Shown: positions 14,807 through 23,527 of the stretch, in pieces
Numbering within the stretch: position 1 is the first letter of the stretch
Layout: each line of letters starts with the position of its first letter
DNA from: JAAOZP01 sp964616835
Lineage (GTDB): Archaea > Thermoproteota > EX4484-205 > JAAOZP01
DNA: 39,788 nt
Reading direction: 5' to 3'
NCBI GenBank assembly: GCA_964616835.1
Contig: CAZTSG010000007.1
Location: 1-39,788, forward strand
Notes under the pieces: generated by a model
The model's input: only the letters and a program-made list of their open reading frames with translations
Databases searched by the model: none
What the model was told of the DNA's origin: nothing
Made by a program: the position numbers and the translations under genes

Positions 14807-15580
14807 ATGAGTCGCGAAACAGTTTCAGCAGGGGATCTTCTTGTATGCAAGGTGAAGGAAATAACCGATTTCGGCCTCCTCCTAGATAATGAGGAGATAA
14901 CTGGAAAAGAGATTTTCCTACATGTTTCCGAGATTCCTAAGGAAATGGATTTGCACGATTTCAAAGAAGGACAGATAATCGTTGTTAAAGTCATAAAGAT
15001 GAGCAGGACGGGTGAGAGGATTTTCGTATCGATGAAGCAGTTAAGCAGGTCGGAGGCACGTTCAACCCTAAGGAAGTGGAGGGCTGAGAAGAAAGCTTTG
15101 GAAATTCTTAACGAGGTTGCTGAAAAGTACTCGATACCGAGTGAAGTTTTAGAGGACGCTAGGAATAAGCTGGTTGAAAGATACGGAAGCATTACGGAGG
15201 CGCTTAGAGTAGCCGTAATGGAGGGGGAGAACATACTGGCTAGGACAAGGATTAGCGAGGAGGCTAGAAGAGCCCTTTACGAGCTTGCTGCAAAAGAGCT
15301 TATCAGAAAAGAGGCTGTGAAAAGAATAATCGTACAACTATATTTTATCGACAAGTATGGAGTGGAGAATCTGAAAAGCGTATTCGAGGAAATTGAAAAA
15401 ATGCGGGCGAAAGACGTTACGATAGAAGCTAAGGTGGTTGCCGCACCGAGATACTCAGTAACCGTATACTCTCACGAGCCTAAGAGGGTTAAGAAAGCTG
15501 CCGAAGAAATTGTTGCAAAACTTAGCGAGGCGGCGAGGGAAAAAGGGGGAGTCTTTAAGATACTTAAGGAGGAAGCATAG
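14807..15580 (+). CDS. Translation initiation factor aIF2 subunit alpha
   Basis: This 257-residue subunit of the heterotrimer brings Met-tRNAi to the small subunit. The N-terminal S1/OB domain spans about residues 8-80 (GDLLVCKVKEITDFGLLL, GKEIFLHVSEIP, ERIFVSMKQL). The helical domain follows (LRKWRAEKKALEIL), then a C-terminal alpha-beta domain (KDVTIEAKVVAAPRYSVTVYSHEP near 204) that binds the gamma subunit. The length is standard (260-275). It is third in the eL42-eS27-aIF2alpha cluster; nop10, usually next and codirectional, is here on the opposite strand. Confidence 0.96.
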   Translation: MSRETVSAGDLLVCKVKEITDFGLLLDNEEITGKEIFLHVSEIPKEMDLHDFKEGQIIVVKVIKMSRTGERIFVSMKQLSRSEARSTLRKWRAEKKALEILNEVAEKYSIPSEVLEDARNKLVERYGSITEALRVAVMEGENILARTRISEEARRALYELAAKELIRKEAVKRIIVQLYFIDKYGVENLKSVFEEIEKMRAKDVTIEAKVVAAPRYSVTVYSHEPKRVKKAAEEIVAKLSEAAREKGGVFKILKEEA

Positions 15581-15591
15581 GGGTTTCAAAA

Positions 15592-15759
15592 CTACTTTCT
15601 GAAGGAGCTTATTAATGCTTTAGCCTTATACTCTAAGAACGGGTCGTCTAACGAGAATCTTGGGGGATGCGGATTACAAGTACTGACTCCGCATTTTTTA
15701 CACTTCTCCCCCAGAGTATAGCTCATGCACTTCGGGCATTTACGCAGCTTAACCGCCAT
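15592..15759 (-). CDS. nop10: H/ACA RNP protein Nop10
   Basis: This 55-residue component of the pseudouridylation guide RNP bridges Cbf5 and the RNA. The N-terminal zinc ribbon MAVKLRKCPKCMSYTL with CKKCG, followed by the linker NPHPPRFSLDDPF and a C-terminal helix, is diagnostic. The ATG at 15759 is chosen because family members start a few residues before the first CPKC; an earlier start would add 20 unrelated residues. A TATA box 22-34 bases upstream implies a leaderless mRNA. It is inverted compared with the common codirectional aIF2alpha-nop10 order. Confidence 0.92.
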   Translation of the reverse strand: MAVKLRKCPKCMSYTLGEKCKKCGVSTCNPHPPRFSLDDPFLEYKAKALISSFRK

Positions 15760-15780
15760 TAGTCGAATACGTCCGGAAAG

Positions 15781-15793
15781 GTTTATTAAAAAC
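15781..15793. promoter_or_regulatory. TATA element between nop10 and the PAC2 gene
   Basis: GTTTATTAAAAAC is about 27 bases before the nop10 ATG on the minus strand. Read forward it would start transcripts near 15812, exactly where a 20-codon ATG frame begins. A second AT-rich element, AGTTTTAAAAC (15801-15811), could instead drive the PAC2 gene directly. Confidence 0.45.
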
Positions 15794-15867
15794 GTTGTGG
15801 AAGTTTTAAAACATGGCAATCTCTATAATCCTTAACCCAGCTCTATTGGAGAGGAGTAGGGGTAGCA

Positions 15868-16686
15868 ATGTCTGAGAAGCAATTGACGAGGATTTACGTT
15901 AAGGATTTGCCGCTTATGGAGACGAAGATATGGGTTAAGAAGGGTGTTAAAATTGTTAACCCGATTGTCGTAATCGGCCTACCCGGCCTAGGTAGAATCG
16001 GCGGAATAATATCTAGATACTTGATTAAGAAGCTTAACACGAGGCTGGTAGGCATAGTTACATCGCCCTATTTCAGTAATCAAGTGATAGTTAGCAGGAG
16101 AGGTATCGCGAGAATAACTGGAGTAAAAATGTATAAGAGCAGGATTATGCTTGACGATTCTGATCTTCTCATAGTTACGGCAGACGAGCATTTAGAGAAT
16201 ATTTGGGGCGAGTACGATGTTGCTTTGAAAATGCTTAGATTCCTAGCTAAGAGAAGTGTTAAACTGATAGTGACCGTCGGGGGACACGTGTCTGCCACAG
16301 AATCCAGAGGAGTAATAGGTTTCGCAAGCAGGAAAGAAATGTTGAGAAGGCTTGAGGAAGCTGGTTGTAGAAAGGCTGATATGGGGACTCCTGTTGTAGG
16401 GCTTTCAGGAATAATCTTAGGGTTAAGCAGTATAATGGGGATCGATGCTGTTTGCGTTCTCGGGGAAACCGTTAGCGTTCGCCCAGATGCTGAAGGCTCT
16501 AGAGAAGTCTTGAACGTTCTGAACAAATTCCTAGGTCTAAACATGGATGTTAGCGATTTCCAGCGAGAGGAGGAGAGGATAAACGAAATAATAAGCAGGT
16601 ATGAGAGCAAGGTGAAACAACTGATTCAAGACGAGAAGGCTAGGAAAATAGCTGAAGCCTTTATGCCACCCGATTACGTGAGTTAA
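15868..16686 (+). CDS. PAC2-family proteasome assembly chaperone-like protein
   Basis: The 272-residue soluble protein has the PAC2 phosphorylase-like fold: VVIGLPGLGRIGGIISRYLI near residue 36, LLIVTADEHLE near 101, VTVGGHVS near 142 and VGLSGIILGLSSIMGIDAVCVLGETV near 179. The family includes eukaryotic proteasome chaperone 2; in archaea it is linked to the aIF2alpha-nop10 cluster, as here, though direct proof of function is limited. The C-terminal 40 residues form a charged helix, probably coiled coil. The ATG is preceded by GGAGAGGAGTAGGGG, a good ribosome-binding region, which fixes the start. Confidence 0.88.
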   Translation: MSEKQLTRIYVKDLPLMETKIWVKKGVKIVNPIVVIGLPGLGRIGGIISRYLIKKLNTRLVGIVTSPYFSNQVIVSRRGIARITGVKMYKSRIMLDDSDLLIVTADEHLENIWGEYDVALKMLRFLAKRSVKLIVTVGGHVSATESRGVIGFASRKEMLRRLEEAGCRKADMGTPVVGLSGIILGLSSIMGIDAVCVLGETVSVRPDAEGSREVLNVLNKFLGLNMDVSDFQREEERINEIISRYESKVKQLIQDEKARKIAEAFMPPDYVS

Positions 16687-16692
16687 ATCTTC

Positions 16693-19341
16693 CTAAGGTG
16701 ATTCTATTCTAACTTCATAATTGACGTATGCAAAAGCGCTCTTCTCTATGTTACCGGTTTCAACACCTTCCGCAGACAGGATTAGACCAGTTTCAATACT
16801 CTTCAAATCTCTTGGAAGCGGGATTTCGTCGAGCAGAGTCTGGTTTAAAAATACCTGCAGAGAATTGTTCCAATATCTCAGCATATACTTCCCCATAGAG
16901 GCTAGGTAAAGCCTCTTAACTTCTCCATTCACCCTAATTGCAAGGGAGACGTTCGCGCTTAAGACTCTTGAAGCATTATTGACTTTAGCCTCACCCTCCA
17001 CGATGCGAAGAGTCTTAACGTCCACGACCATTTGTAAACCGGGTATTAGCGGCACGTCGTAGAAACTAGAGGAGTCCCTCAAGGCTACTCCTTCACTAGA
17101 CCCTAGGGTCATAAACTTCTCTCCGTAGGAGAAGTTGTAATTCACCTTGTATACCGCTACGAAGCCGTTTGAAGGCGAGAGGAAAACCAGCTCGTAAAAC
17201 GGAGCCGTTGAGAGCTTGATTTCTTCCGGAGGCTGTCTTAGGGAGACTCCCAAGTACTTCGGAATTATTTTTGGAATCGCCTCCAGGTAAGCGTTAACAA
17301 GCAATCTCGTAAGAACAGAGTCCGCCCTGGGCAGGGTTAAGTATGCGGGGAGGTATTTCACCTGAGTATTATACCATGAGAAAAGAGTGCTGTTCTGCAT
17401 TTTTTTAGACAGAGTTGCATCAGCGTAACCGCCTTTAGTGTAATCTAAATCAGAAATCCAATCGTAGCTACCGTTCACAGGCTTCAGGTTATATCCTATC
17501 GCAGCCATCCATCTCCACTTGGCTTCGTCACCATAAGTATTACCCCCCATTGCCCAGTATAATGGGAGGGTGTTGAATACAGCTATGTACGAGACATTGT
17601 ACCTTTTTAAAAGGGGTACTGCGATGGTATCGTTAGACATGAAGATCCTACCGACTACAGCAACCTGCGTCGAGTTTATTGTAGCGTTATCAATCAGAGT
17701 AGGCCTCTCACCTAGGGCCGTAATCCAATAACCATAGTCCCACCAAGATAAGATTACCGAGCCTGGCGGAGTGTTGTAGCGTATCCATGTTACTGCTTCA
17801 ATCCAGTCGGGGAAGTAGTAGGGGCTGGCAATCGATGAAGTTGGTAACGATGATGCTCCCTCCTGCTCCATGTGCGAAGGCAAATCGCTTCTGCTGAAAC
17901 CATACACGCCTATGCCAGTGTTAATGCCGTGGAAACCCATGTAGAAAACTAGGATTGCAGCGAGCACTATGCTCCAGAAACCCATTCTTCGAGCCGGAGT
18001 GACCTTCCTACCTACTTTAATACCCTCTAGAACCGCCGGGCAGGAGTAGTTGATTAAGGAGTAGCATCCTAGTGCCGCTATTAAGGATAGGAAGGGCGAG
18101 AAAACGAGCCCTATTCTAACCATCATATTCGCAAAATACAGAGAGCTTAAGCCTGCGGAGGCTACGAATATTTTACTCACAACATCTCCGCTTAGAAAGC
18201 TTGACACCACCCCCACTGTAAAGAGCACTAATAAAAGCCCATGGTCTAGGAAAAGATAGTACCATGTGCCCATCCTATGCTCTCCCACAGATTCAACTAT
18301 TGGCTGTTCAAAACGTTCCGCAGGATTTATCACAGCCCTCAACTTCCCTATCAAAGATAGGAACAGGTTAGTGTTAAGAAGAAGCATCATCACTGAAAGC
18401 AATAGTGCTGCAAAGCCTATGAGAACCGGCAGAGTAAGCGAGTGTTCAACTCTTTTTAGGAAGCTTGTTGCTAAAACGGCCACGAAGCCAGCTATCACTG
18501 CAACGTAGTATATGGAATATACTGCACTACTTCCCGGTCTCGGAAGCTGGACCGCCATAAGAATAGATATTCCGATTGTAAGAGCGTATGTGATTAAAAG
18601 CCTATTAGCTGTATCCCGGTCTACAAATGGTGCGAGAAGGGTGGAGAATAAGGCGATAAGCCCGACCACGTATACGTATGCTGTCCATGTGATACAGAGG
18701 TATCCTAAGACTACGCCTGACAGTATCGAGTATGCAAAAACCCTACTGGTGTTCTTAGACCTGACCGACTTAAGGTAAAGGTGTGAGGATAATGCTATAA
18801 GCGGGATTCCTAAGCATTCATGCTTGAAGAAGCCTAGGTGCGACCTATCGATGAAGCTACCGTTAGCAGCTAAGAACAGCATTGCCAATAAACCAACCCA
18901 GTCATCACCAGAAAGCTCCCTGCCTAAGAAGAACATCGTTATAACAGCTATGACAGAGACAAAGGGTGGGAAAAGCACGGTGACATCCATCAGCGAGATG
19001 GATACTCCAATAGCATTAAGGAAAGCGTGGAGGACTACTGCTGCGAGCGGCAGTCCTATGGGGGTTGATGTTGCGGCATTCCTGCCATACGGATACCAAC
19101 TCATGTAATCAACCCACTTCAAGAACGCGGGAATGCCGTTATTCATTATGTATTCTGCACTCCGGTAGTGCCACCAAGGGTCGAACTCTCCAAGATAGTA
19201 TCCAAGCGTGAGATTGTTGAGCCTAACCGATATGGATACTAGTATAATGGTTATGAAGATCGAGGTCTTAACATAGGTCTGTGTGTTAATACTCGGTAAT
19301 AGTCCTGAAACCCGTCTACCTATTTCCCTAGCTTTCATCAT
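16693..19341 (-). CDS. aglB: AglB/STT3 oligosaccharyltransferase
   Basis: The 882-residue membrane enzyme moves a lipid-linked glycan to Asn of N-x-S/T sequons on the outer face of the membrane. After a short cytosolic N-terminus the first span (about residues 26-44) is followed by the catalytic loop motif EFDPWWHYR (52-60) with the metal-binding Asp54. About a dozen further hydrophobic spans follow to residue 470. The soluble domain opens with the WWDYGYW acceptor-binding motif near residue 530 and continues to the C-terminus. Length is in the archaeal range. The start ATGATG follows GGAAAGGAAG and a TATA box. Two GT4 genes and WecB lie 12-20 kb away and may supply its glycan. Confidence 0.95.
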   Translation of the reverse strand: MMKAREIGRRVSGLLPSINTQTYVKTSIFITIILVSISVRLNNLTLGYYLGEFDPWWHYRSAEYIMNNGIPAFLKWVDYMSWYPYGRNAATSTPIGLPLAAVVLHAFLNAIGVSISLMDVTVLFPPFVSVIAVITMFFLGRELSGDDWVGLLAMLFLAANGSFIDRSHLGFFKHECLGIPLIALSSHLYLKSVRSKNTSRVFAYSILSGVVLGYLCITWTAYVYVVGLIALFSTLLAPFVDRDTANRLLITYALTIGISILMAVQLPRPGSSAVYSIYYVAVIAGFVAVLATSFLKRVEHSLTLPVLIGFAALLLSVMMLLLNTNLFLSLIGKLRAVINPAERFEQPIVESVGEHRMGTWYYLFLDHGLLLVLFTVGVVSSFLSGDVVSKIFVASAGLSSLYFANMMVRIGLVFSPFLSLIAALGCYSLINYSCPAVLEGIKVGRKVTPARRMGFWSIVLAAILVFYMGFHGINTGIGVYGFSRSDLPSHMEQEGASSLPTSSIASPYYFPDWIEAVTWIRYNTPPGSVILSWWDYGYWITALGERPTLIDNATINSTQVAVVGRIFMSNDTIAVPLLKRYNVSYIAVFNTLPLYWAMGGNTYGDEAKWRWMAAIGYNLKPVNGSYDWISDLDYTKGGYADATLSKKMQNSTLFSWYNTQVKYLPAYLTLPRADSVLTRLLVNAYLEAIPKIIPKYLGVSLRQPPEEIKLSTAPFYELVFLSPSNGFVAVYKVNYNFSYGEKFMTLGSSEGVALRDSSSFYDVPLIPGLQMVVDVKTLRIVEGEAKVNNASRVLSANVSLAIRVNGEVKRLYLASMGKYMLRYWNNSLQVFLNQTLLDEIPLPRDLKSIETGLILSAEGVETGNIEKSAFAYVNYEVRIESP

Positions 19342-19381
19342 CTTCCTTTCCGTCTACCTTTTCTCCTGGTTTCTGAAGGGA

Positions 19382-19391
19382 GGTATAAAAA
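19382..19391 (-). promoter_or_regulatory. TATA box of aglB
   Basis: The minus-strand sequence TTTTTATACC is about 45 bases before the aglB start. It gives a leader of roughly 20 bases that contains the purine-rich ribosome-binding site. Confidence 0.45.
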
Positions 19392-19459
19392 TGTATTTTT
19401 CCCTAAGGATAATGAATGTTTAAAAGCAATTCGAATAGGGCTTCTACGGAATCAGGCTC

Positions 19460-21538
19460 TTGCCTAAATATCTGATAATTGCTGAAAAGCCTGAGGCTGC
19501 GAAAAGGATCTCGGAAGCCCTAGACTCTAAAGCGAAGCCTAGGAAAATAGGAAAAGTCGTGCCATCCTTCATCGTTAAGAACGGGGATTGCGAGATAATC
19601 GTCACAACGGCCCTAGGCCACTTGTACGAGCTTGCTACAACCAATGAGGATAGAACTATCTATCCTGTTCTTGATTATAAGTGGGTTCCAAAACATCTTA
19701 TTGAGAAGGATAGGAAGCTTGAGAAATGGCTTGAGGAAATGGGAAGGATAGGAAGCGGCGTGGATTATTACGTTAACGCTTGCGACTATGATATAGAGGG
19801 AAGCCTAATAGGATACAATGTTCTAAGATTTCTTTACGGGGTCTCCGACTATAAGAGGGTTTTCAGGATGAAGCTTTCGACACTAACTAAGCGAGAGATA
19901 CAGGATGCTTTTCGAAGAATGAAGCCTGGTCTCGACACAGGGCTCGTTAAAGCTGGTGAAACACGCCATATCGTAGACTTCCTCTACGGCATAAACCTCT
20001 CCAGGGCGTTAACAAAATCGGTGTCGCGCTTCCTCAGGACACCCTGCGTGCTAAGCGTAGGCAGGGTTCAAACACCAACTTTAAACATCCTCGTGGAGAG
20101 AGAAATATCCATAGAGACGTTTATTCCAACACCATACTGGGTCCTACGGGCAGAAATAGTAATTAAAGGCGAAAAATACGAGGCGATTTACGAGGGCGAT
20201 AGAATCCGGAGTCTTTCTGAAGCTAGGAGGCTGGTGGAAGAGGCTGGTTCAAAACAGGCTGTTGTCGAAAAGGTTGAGAGGCGTTTCGAGAAGATTAGTG
20301 CTCCGGAGCCCTTTGACCTCACCACTCTACAGAGGGAGGCGTACAGTGCCTTCGGGTTCACGCCTTCTAGAACGCTCAGCATAGCTGAAACGCTTTACCT
20401 CAATGCCTTGATATCCTATCCAAGGACGTCTTCTCAAAAGCTTCCTCCAGACATAGGATATAGAGAGATACTTGAAAAGCTTTCTGAGAACAGCTCTTAC
20501 GCAAAAATTGTTGAAAAAACACTTTCCAAAGGATCATTAGAGCCCAAGCAAGGGGAGAAGGATGATCCTGCACATCCAGCCATCTACCCCACGGGAGAGA
20601 GAAAGGAGGGTCTGAGCAGCGAACAGCTTAAATTGCTAGACTTGATAACCAGGCGTTTCCTAGCTGCTTTCGAAGAAGACGCTGAGAAGGCTATTTGCAA
20701 AAGTGTTTTAAGAATTGGGGATGTGAGATTCGTTCTGAAAGGAAGCGAGATAATTAAGAGAGGGTGGTTGGACGTTTATTCTCCTTATTATGCTCCTGAG
20801 GAAAAAATAATTCCGCCGCTAAAAGAAGGAGAAACCCTGATGGTTAAGAAAGTGAGTTTAGAAGAGAAGTTTACTAACCCGCCTCATCGCTACAACCCGG
20901 CTTCCCTCGTAAGGGAGATGGAGAGGCTTGGAATAGGGACTAAGGCTACTAGGGCAGAGATAGTAGAAACGCTTTATAAGAGGAGGTATATAGCAGGCAA
21001 GTCCATTACAGTAACCGAGTTAGGTTTCAGCATAGTTTCTACATTGAACAAGTTTTCCCCTAAAATTCTCTCGGTTGAAATGACTAGGGAGATCGAATCC
21101 GATATGGATAAGATAGAGAGGAACCTCCTTGAAGAAGAGATTGTTGTAGGCAGAGCGAAGAAAGAACTGGTAGAAATACTTAGGGAAGTAGGCAGTAAGG
21201 AGGAGGATGTCGGAAAGCATCTTTCAAGATCAATAATCACAATACTTAGGGATAAAAACGTAATTGGAAGGTGCCCCGCATGCAGAAGTGGCGAGCTTAA
21301 AATCATTGTTTCGAAGAAAACTGGTAAGAGATTCGGAATATGTACAAATGTTTTCGAAGGAAAGTGTAAGCTTACAGTACCCTTGCCACAAAACCCCAAT
21401 AAGGTTTATGTCACCGAGAGGATATGCAGCTCATGCGGTTGGCCTGTTGTTAAGGTAGTTACTAGGAAAAGACCCTGGTTCCTATGTGTTAACCCTTCAT
21501 GTCCCGGGAAGACAAATCTTTCAAGAAAATCTGCATAA
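19460..21538 (+). CDS. topA: Type IA DNA topoisomerase
   Basis: The 692-residue enzyme relaxes or decatenates DNA by single-strand passage. The TOPRIM domain has LIIAEKPEAAKRI (residues 5-17) and the acidic triad D109-Y-D111-I-E113. The catalytic tyrosine lies in ALISYPRTSS near residue 320. FTPSRTLSIAETLY, RMKPG and GIGTKATRAEIVETLYKRRYI belong to the cleavage/strand-passage domains. The C-terminus has zinc-binding CPAC and CSSCGWPVVK...CVNPSC units. It has no helicase part, so it is not reverse gyrase. The start is TTG (MPKYLIIAEKPE), with a TATA-like TGTTTAAAAG about 35 bases upstream. The 3' end overlaps a small minus-strand gene by 50 bases. Confidence 0.95.
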   Translation: MPKYLIIAEKPEAAKRISEALDSKAKPRKIGKVVPSFIVKNGDCEIIVTTALGHLYELATTNEDRTIYPVLDYKWVPKHLIEKDRKLEKWLEEMGRIGSGVDYYVNACDYDIEGSLIGYNVLRFLYGVSDYKRVFRMKLSTLTKREIQDAFRRMKPGLDTGLVKAGETRHIVDFLYGINLSRALTKSVSRFLRTPCVLSVGRVQTPTLNILVEREISIETFIPTPYWVLRAEIVIKGEKYEAIYEGDRIRSLSEARRLVEEAGSKQAVVEKVERRFEKISAPEPFDLTTLQREAYSAFGFTPSRTLSIAETLYLNALISYPRTSSQKLPPDIGYREILEKLSENSSYAKIVEKTLSKGSLEPKQGEKDDPAHPAIYPTGERKEGLSSEQLKLLDLITRRFLAAFEEDAEKAICKSVLRIGDVRFVLKGSEIIKRGWLDVYSPYYAPEEKIIPPLKEGETLMVKKVSLEEKFTNPPHRYNPASLVREMERLGIGTKATRAEIVETLYKRRYIAGKSITVTELGFSIVSTLNKFSPKILSVEMTREIESDMDKIERNLLEEEIVVGRAKKELVEILREVGSKEEDVGKHLSRSIITILRDKNVIGRCPACRSGELKIIVSKKTGKRFGICTNVFEGKCKLTVPLPQNPNKVYVTERICSSCGWPVVKVVTRKRPWFLCVNPSCPGKTNLSRKSA

Positions 21539-21776
21539 GATCGTCTCGGGAAAGGATTGCTCTTACAACTTCCCTAACCCATCTTCCGGAAAATTCATTG
21601 TTCTTCAACCTTTCTAGGAACTCCTCCGGAGACAAGTCTCCGTAAGCGTTCTTCCAATCAACGTATCCGGCAACGAGGCTTTCATAAGCCTTTGCATGAA
21701 GGCTGCAGAAAGGCGTATTCGAAGGCGCTTCTACAACCCTGCTGCAGGCGACGCATCTTTCGTGCAAAGGTTTCAT
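21489..21776 (-). CDS. Small Cys-containing protein, 95 aa, unknown function
   Basis: The N-terminus holds a partial zinc-finger pattern, CVACSRVVEAPSNTPFCSLH (residues 8-27), with CxxC followed by a C-x-x-H pair that could complete a four-ligand site. The rest is helical: YESLVAGYVDWKNAYGDLSPEEFLERL and REVVRAILSRDDLMQIFL. An AT-rich TTTTAAAAC element about 25 bases before the ATG suggests a leaderless mRNA. It overlaps the 3' end of topA in antisense by 50 bases. I see no definite family; a small nucleic-acid-binding or adaptor protein is a guess from the metal-binding pattern. Confidence 0.72.
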   Translation of the reverse strand: MKPLHERCVACSRVVEAPSNTPFCSLHAKAYESLVAGYVDWKNAYGDLSPEEFLERLKNNEFSGRWVREVVRAILSRDDLMQIFLKDLSSRDMKG

Positions 21777-21853
21777 GGCTAAACACTCTTTTCAAAGTTT
21801 TAAAATGTTAGGGGAAATACTTAAATCAGGATGCCTTAAGCAATATGGATTGA

Positions 21854-22288
21854 ATGAACCTCCTACTGCTTCCCGAGTACCTGATGGAGAAAATAAGAGA
21901 GTGGAGTGAGAGAAAGGGTTTACTGCGTGAAGGAGAATTATGGAATATCGTTACCATAGCAGGGATATCTGTCGCCTTAGGCATCTTTCTTTCAGGAGCA
22001 CCTTACGTAATAACTTATTTCGGAGAAGTTCAAAGGTATGACAGGTTGCTGTCGGCGGGCGTCTTCTTCATACCTAGGGCTGACCCACTTATACAGACGA
22101 GTTACGAAATGATGTATGTTTTAATTTCTTATATTTTTTCAAGCATAGGCGTATTCATCCTAGTTAAGGGCTCGAAATCTATTTCTTACAGAAACACTCT
22201 TATCCTGACCGGGATAGCTCTTTTAGCAATATCCATGCTACTGATACTTGGGCTGGATTATCTTAAAATGAATGTTAGGCTATCTTAA
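21854..22288 (+). CDS. Small integral membrane protein with three predicted spans, unknown
   Basis: The 144-residue protein has an amphipathic N-terminal region (EYLMEKIREWSERKGLL) and three hydrophobic segments at about residues 31-51 (NIVTIAGISVALGIFLSGAP), 82-104 (MYVLISYIFSSIGVFILVKG) and 113-133 (LILTGIALLAISMLLILGL). The loop between spans 1 and 2 carries YFGEVQRYDRLL. There is no signal-cleavage motif and no family I recognise. It ends 4 bases before the convergent CarS stop. Its place among aglB, topA and carS gives no firm functional link. Confidence 0.7.
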   Translation: MNLLLLPEYLMEKIREWSERKGLLREGELWNIVTIAGISVALGIFLSGAPYVITYFGEVQRYDRLLSAGVFFIPRADPLIQTSYEMMYVLISYIFSSIGVFILVKGSKSISYRNTLILTGIALLAISMLLILGLDYLKMNVRLS

Positions 22289-22292
22289 AAAT

Positions 22293-22784
22293 TTACCAGG
22301 GTACTTTCTTTATCCTGAGCATAAAGGCTACAGAGTTTGAAACAAGATGAACAAGAGGAGTCAGCGCCATGACTATTATGATTGAACGAGGGTCTAGACG
22401 CATCCAAGACTGTGATAGAATTGCTGCTCCGAGCATGAAGTCGAATTGGTCTAGGACTGGCGCCGGGTCACCTGGTCTTATGGAGAGCCTCCTCTTGAGG
22501 AAGGCGCCTGCCAAGTCTCCCAGTAACGCGCCAAGGCTTATAAGAAATGAGAGAAGTAGTGAAGTACCTGTTAAAACTCCTGCAATAACCCCTGTCCCCA
22601 TTCCTAAAAGGAACCCCCTGAAGGTCTTTCCGCTTCCGAAAATAGGCTTACCGTCTACGAAGTTTTTTCCGAAGTCTATTTGCTTCTTGCCTTTAAATAC
22701 TAGGGCGAAAGCATTGGCAAAGTAAGCGGGGGTGAAGAAAAGAAGCCCCCGTACCCCCAGCTCAAAAACTTCTTGGACAATCAT
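22293..22784 (-). CDS. carS: CDP-archaeol synthase (CarS)
   Basis: The 163-residue membrane enzyme transfers CMP from CTP to digeranylgeranylglyceryl phosphate, making the activated precursor of archaeal phospholipids. Family marks are TPAYFANAFALVFKG near residue 18, DFGKNFVDGKPIFGSGKTFRG near 37 and GDLAGAFLKRRLSIRPGDPAPVLDQFDFMLGA near 89, with the cytidylyltransferase Asp residues. Four to five hydrophobic spans are visible. Length fits. The start overlaps the end of the upstream RecA-like gene by 23 bases, so they are co-transcribed. It lies beside the isoprenoid operon that should provide its carbon chains. Confidence 0.94.
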   Translation of the reverse strand: MIVQEVFELGVRGLLFFTPAYFANAFALVFKGKKQIDFGKNFVDGKPIFGSGKTFRGFLLGMGTGVIAGVLTGTSLLLSFLISLGALLGDLAGAFLKRRLSIRPGDPAPVLDQFDFMLGAAILSQSWMRLDPRSIIIVMALTPLVHLVSNSVAFMLRIKKVPW

Positions 22785-23496
22785 CCTTGTTGCAGAACCC
22801 TATTCCACCCAGCTCTTTAATATTTCCCCCCGAGGGAATGCATAGATTAGATTCCTCCCCATTTCTAGCCACGAGCCTACCCAGTAGCCTATTCCCATCG
22901 CACCTACGTAATTCTAAGAGGTAGTCAACCCAGTAGAGGAAGATCCTTCTAGCAGGGATGTTCTCCTCGCCTTCAAGACCGCCACCTGAACTGGTGAGGA
23001 CTCCAGTACACCCATACTCTTTTGAGAGAAACGAGAAGAATGCAAGGATCTTGTTCAATAGATAGAGGATGTTAGAGTGCGAGGAAGAGTCGTGAAGCGA
23101 TATTTCGCGGAGATAAGCATTTGGCAACGAGCCTATTATGAGAAGCTTGAAACCCCCTTTGTTAAGCAGTATTTTTTCCGATTGCTCCAGAGCCTTATCC
23201 AGCTGGACTAGGTTTTCAAATCTGGAGACCATGATTTTAGACAACGCTTCACTGCTTAAGCTGTCAGCCTCATCAACAAGAGCCCTCGTGTTAAAATCGT
23301 CAAGGAATAGAAGCACTCCGCCTTCGCTCATTCTAATAAGGCTGATTACGAAGGGAAATACTCTATAATAATCCCCGTGGATTAGGATCGTCTTCCCACT
23401 TAGATTTATGGTTGTTCTCCCAAGAGGGATTTCCAATTCTCTACTTGAATAGGCCGTTTTCCAAATTATTAAACTCTTTACTAGGAAAGAAAACAC
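22762..23496 (-). CDS. Probable RecA/RadB-like protein with degenerate P-loop
   Basis: The 244-residue soluble protein follows the strand order of archaeal RadB/KaiC-type RecA folds: GKTILIHGDYYRVFPFVISLI where Walker A would be, GVLLFLDDFNTRA, MVSRFENLVQLDKALEQSEKIL, then FKLLIIGSLPNAYLREI at the Walker B position. YGCTGVLTSSGGG and RIFLYWVDYLLELRR...RLLGRLV resemble the C-terminal strands. The GxxxxGKT loop and the Walker B Asp (here Gly-Ser) are absent, so ATP hydrolysis is unlikely. The C-terminus has three Cys. The ATG is about 30 bases from the divergent UbiD-type gene. The assignment is by pattern, not by clear identity; a different alpha/beta family is possible. Confidence 0.5.
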   Translation of the reverse strand: MFSFLVKSLIIWKTAYSSRELEIPLGRTTINLSGKTILIHGDYYRVFPFVISLIRMSEGGVLLFLDDFNTRALVDEADSLSSEALSKIMVSRFENLVQLDKALEQSEKILLNKGGFKLLIIGSLPNAYLREISLHDSSSHSNILYLLNKILAFFSFLSKEYGCTGVLTSSGGGLEGEENIPARRIFLYWVDYLLELRRCDGNRLLGRLVARNGEESNLCIPSGGNIKELGGIGFCNKDDCPRSF

Positions 23497-23527
23497 CTTT
23501 TAATCACAAGCGTGGAAGTAAGAGGTA

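Noticed and set aside
16080..16610. Minus-strand 176-codon frame opposite the PAC2 gene
   Set aside because: Low-complexity Ser/Leu/Ile translation typical of an antisense shadow; the plus-strand PAC2 protein is well supported.
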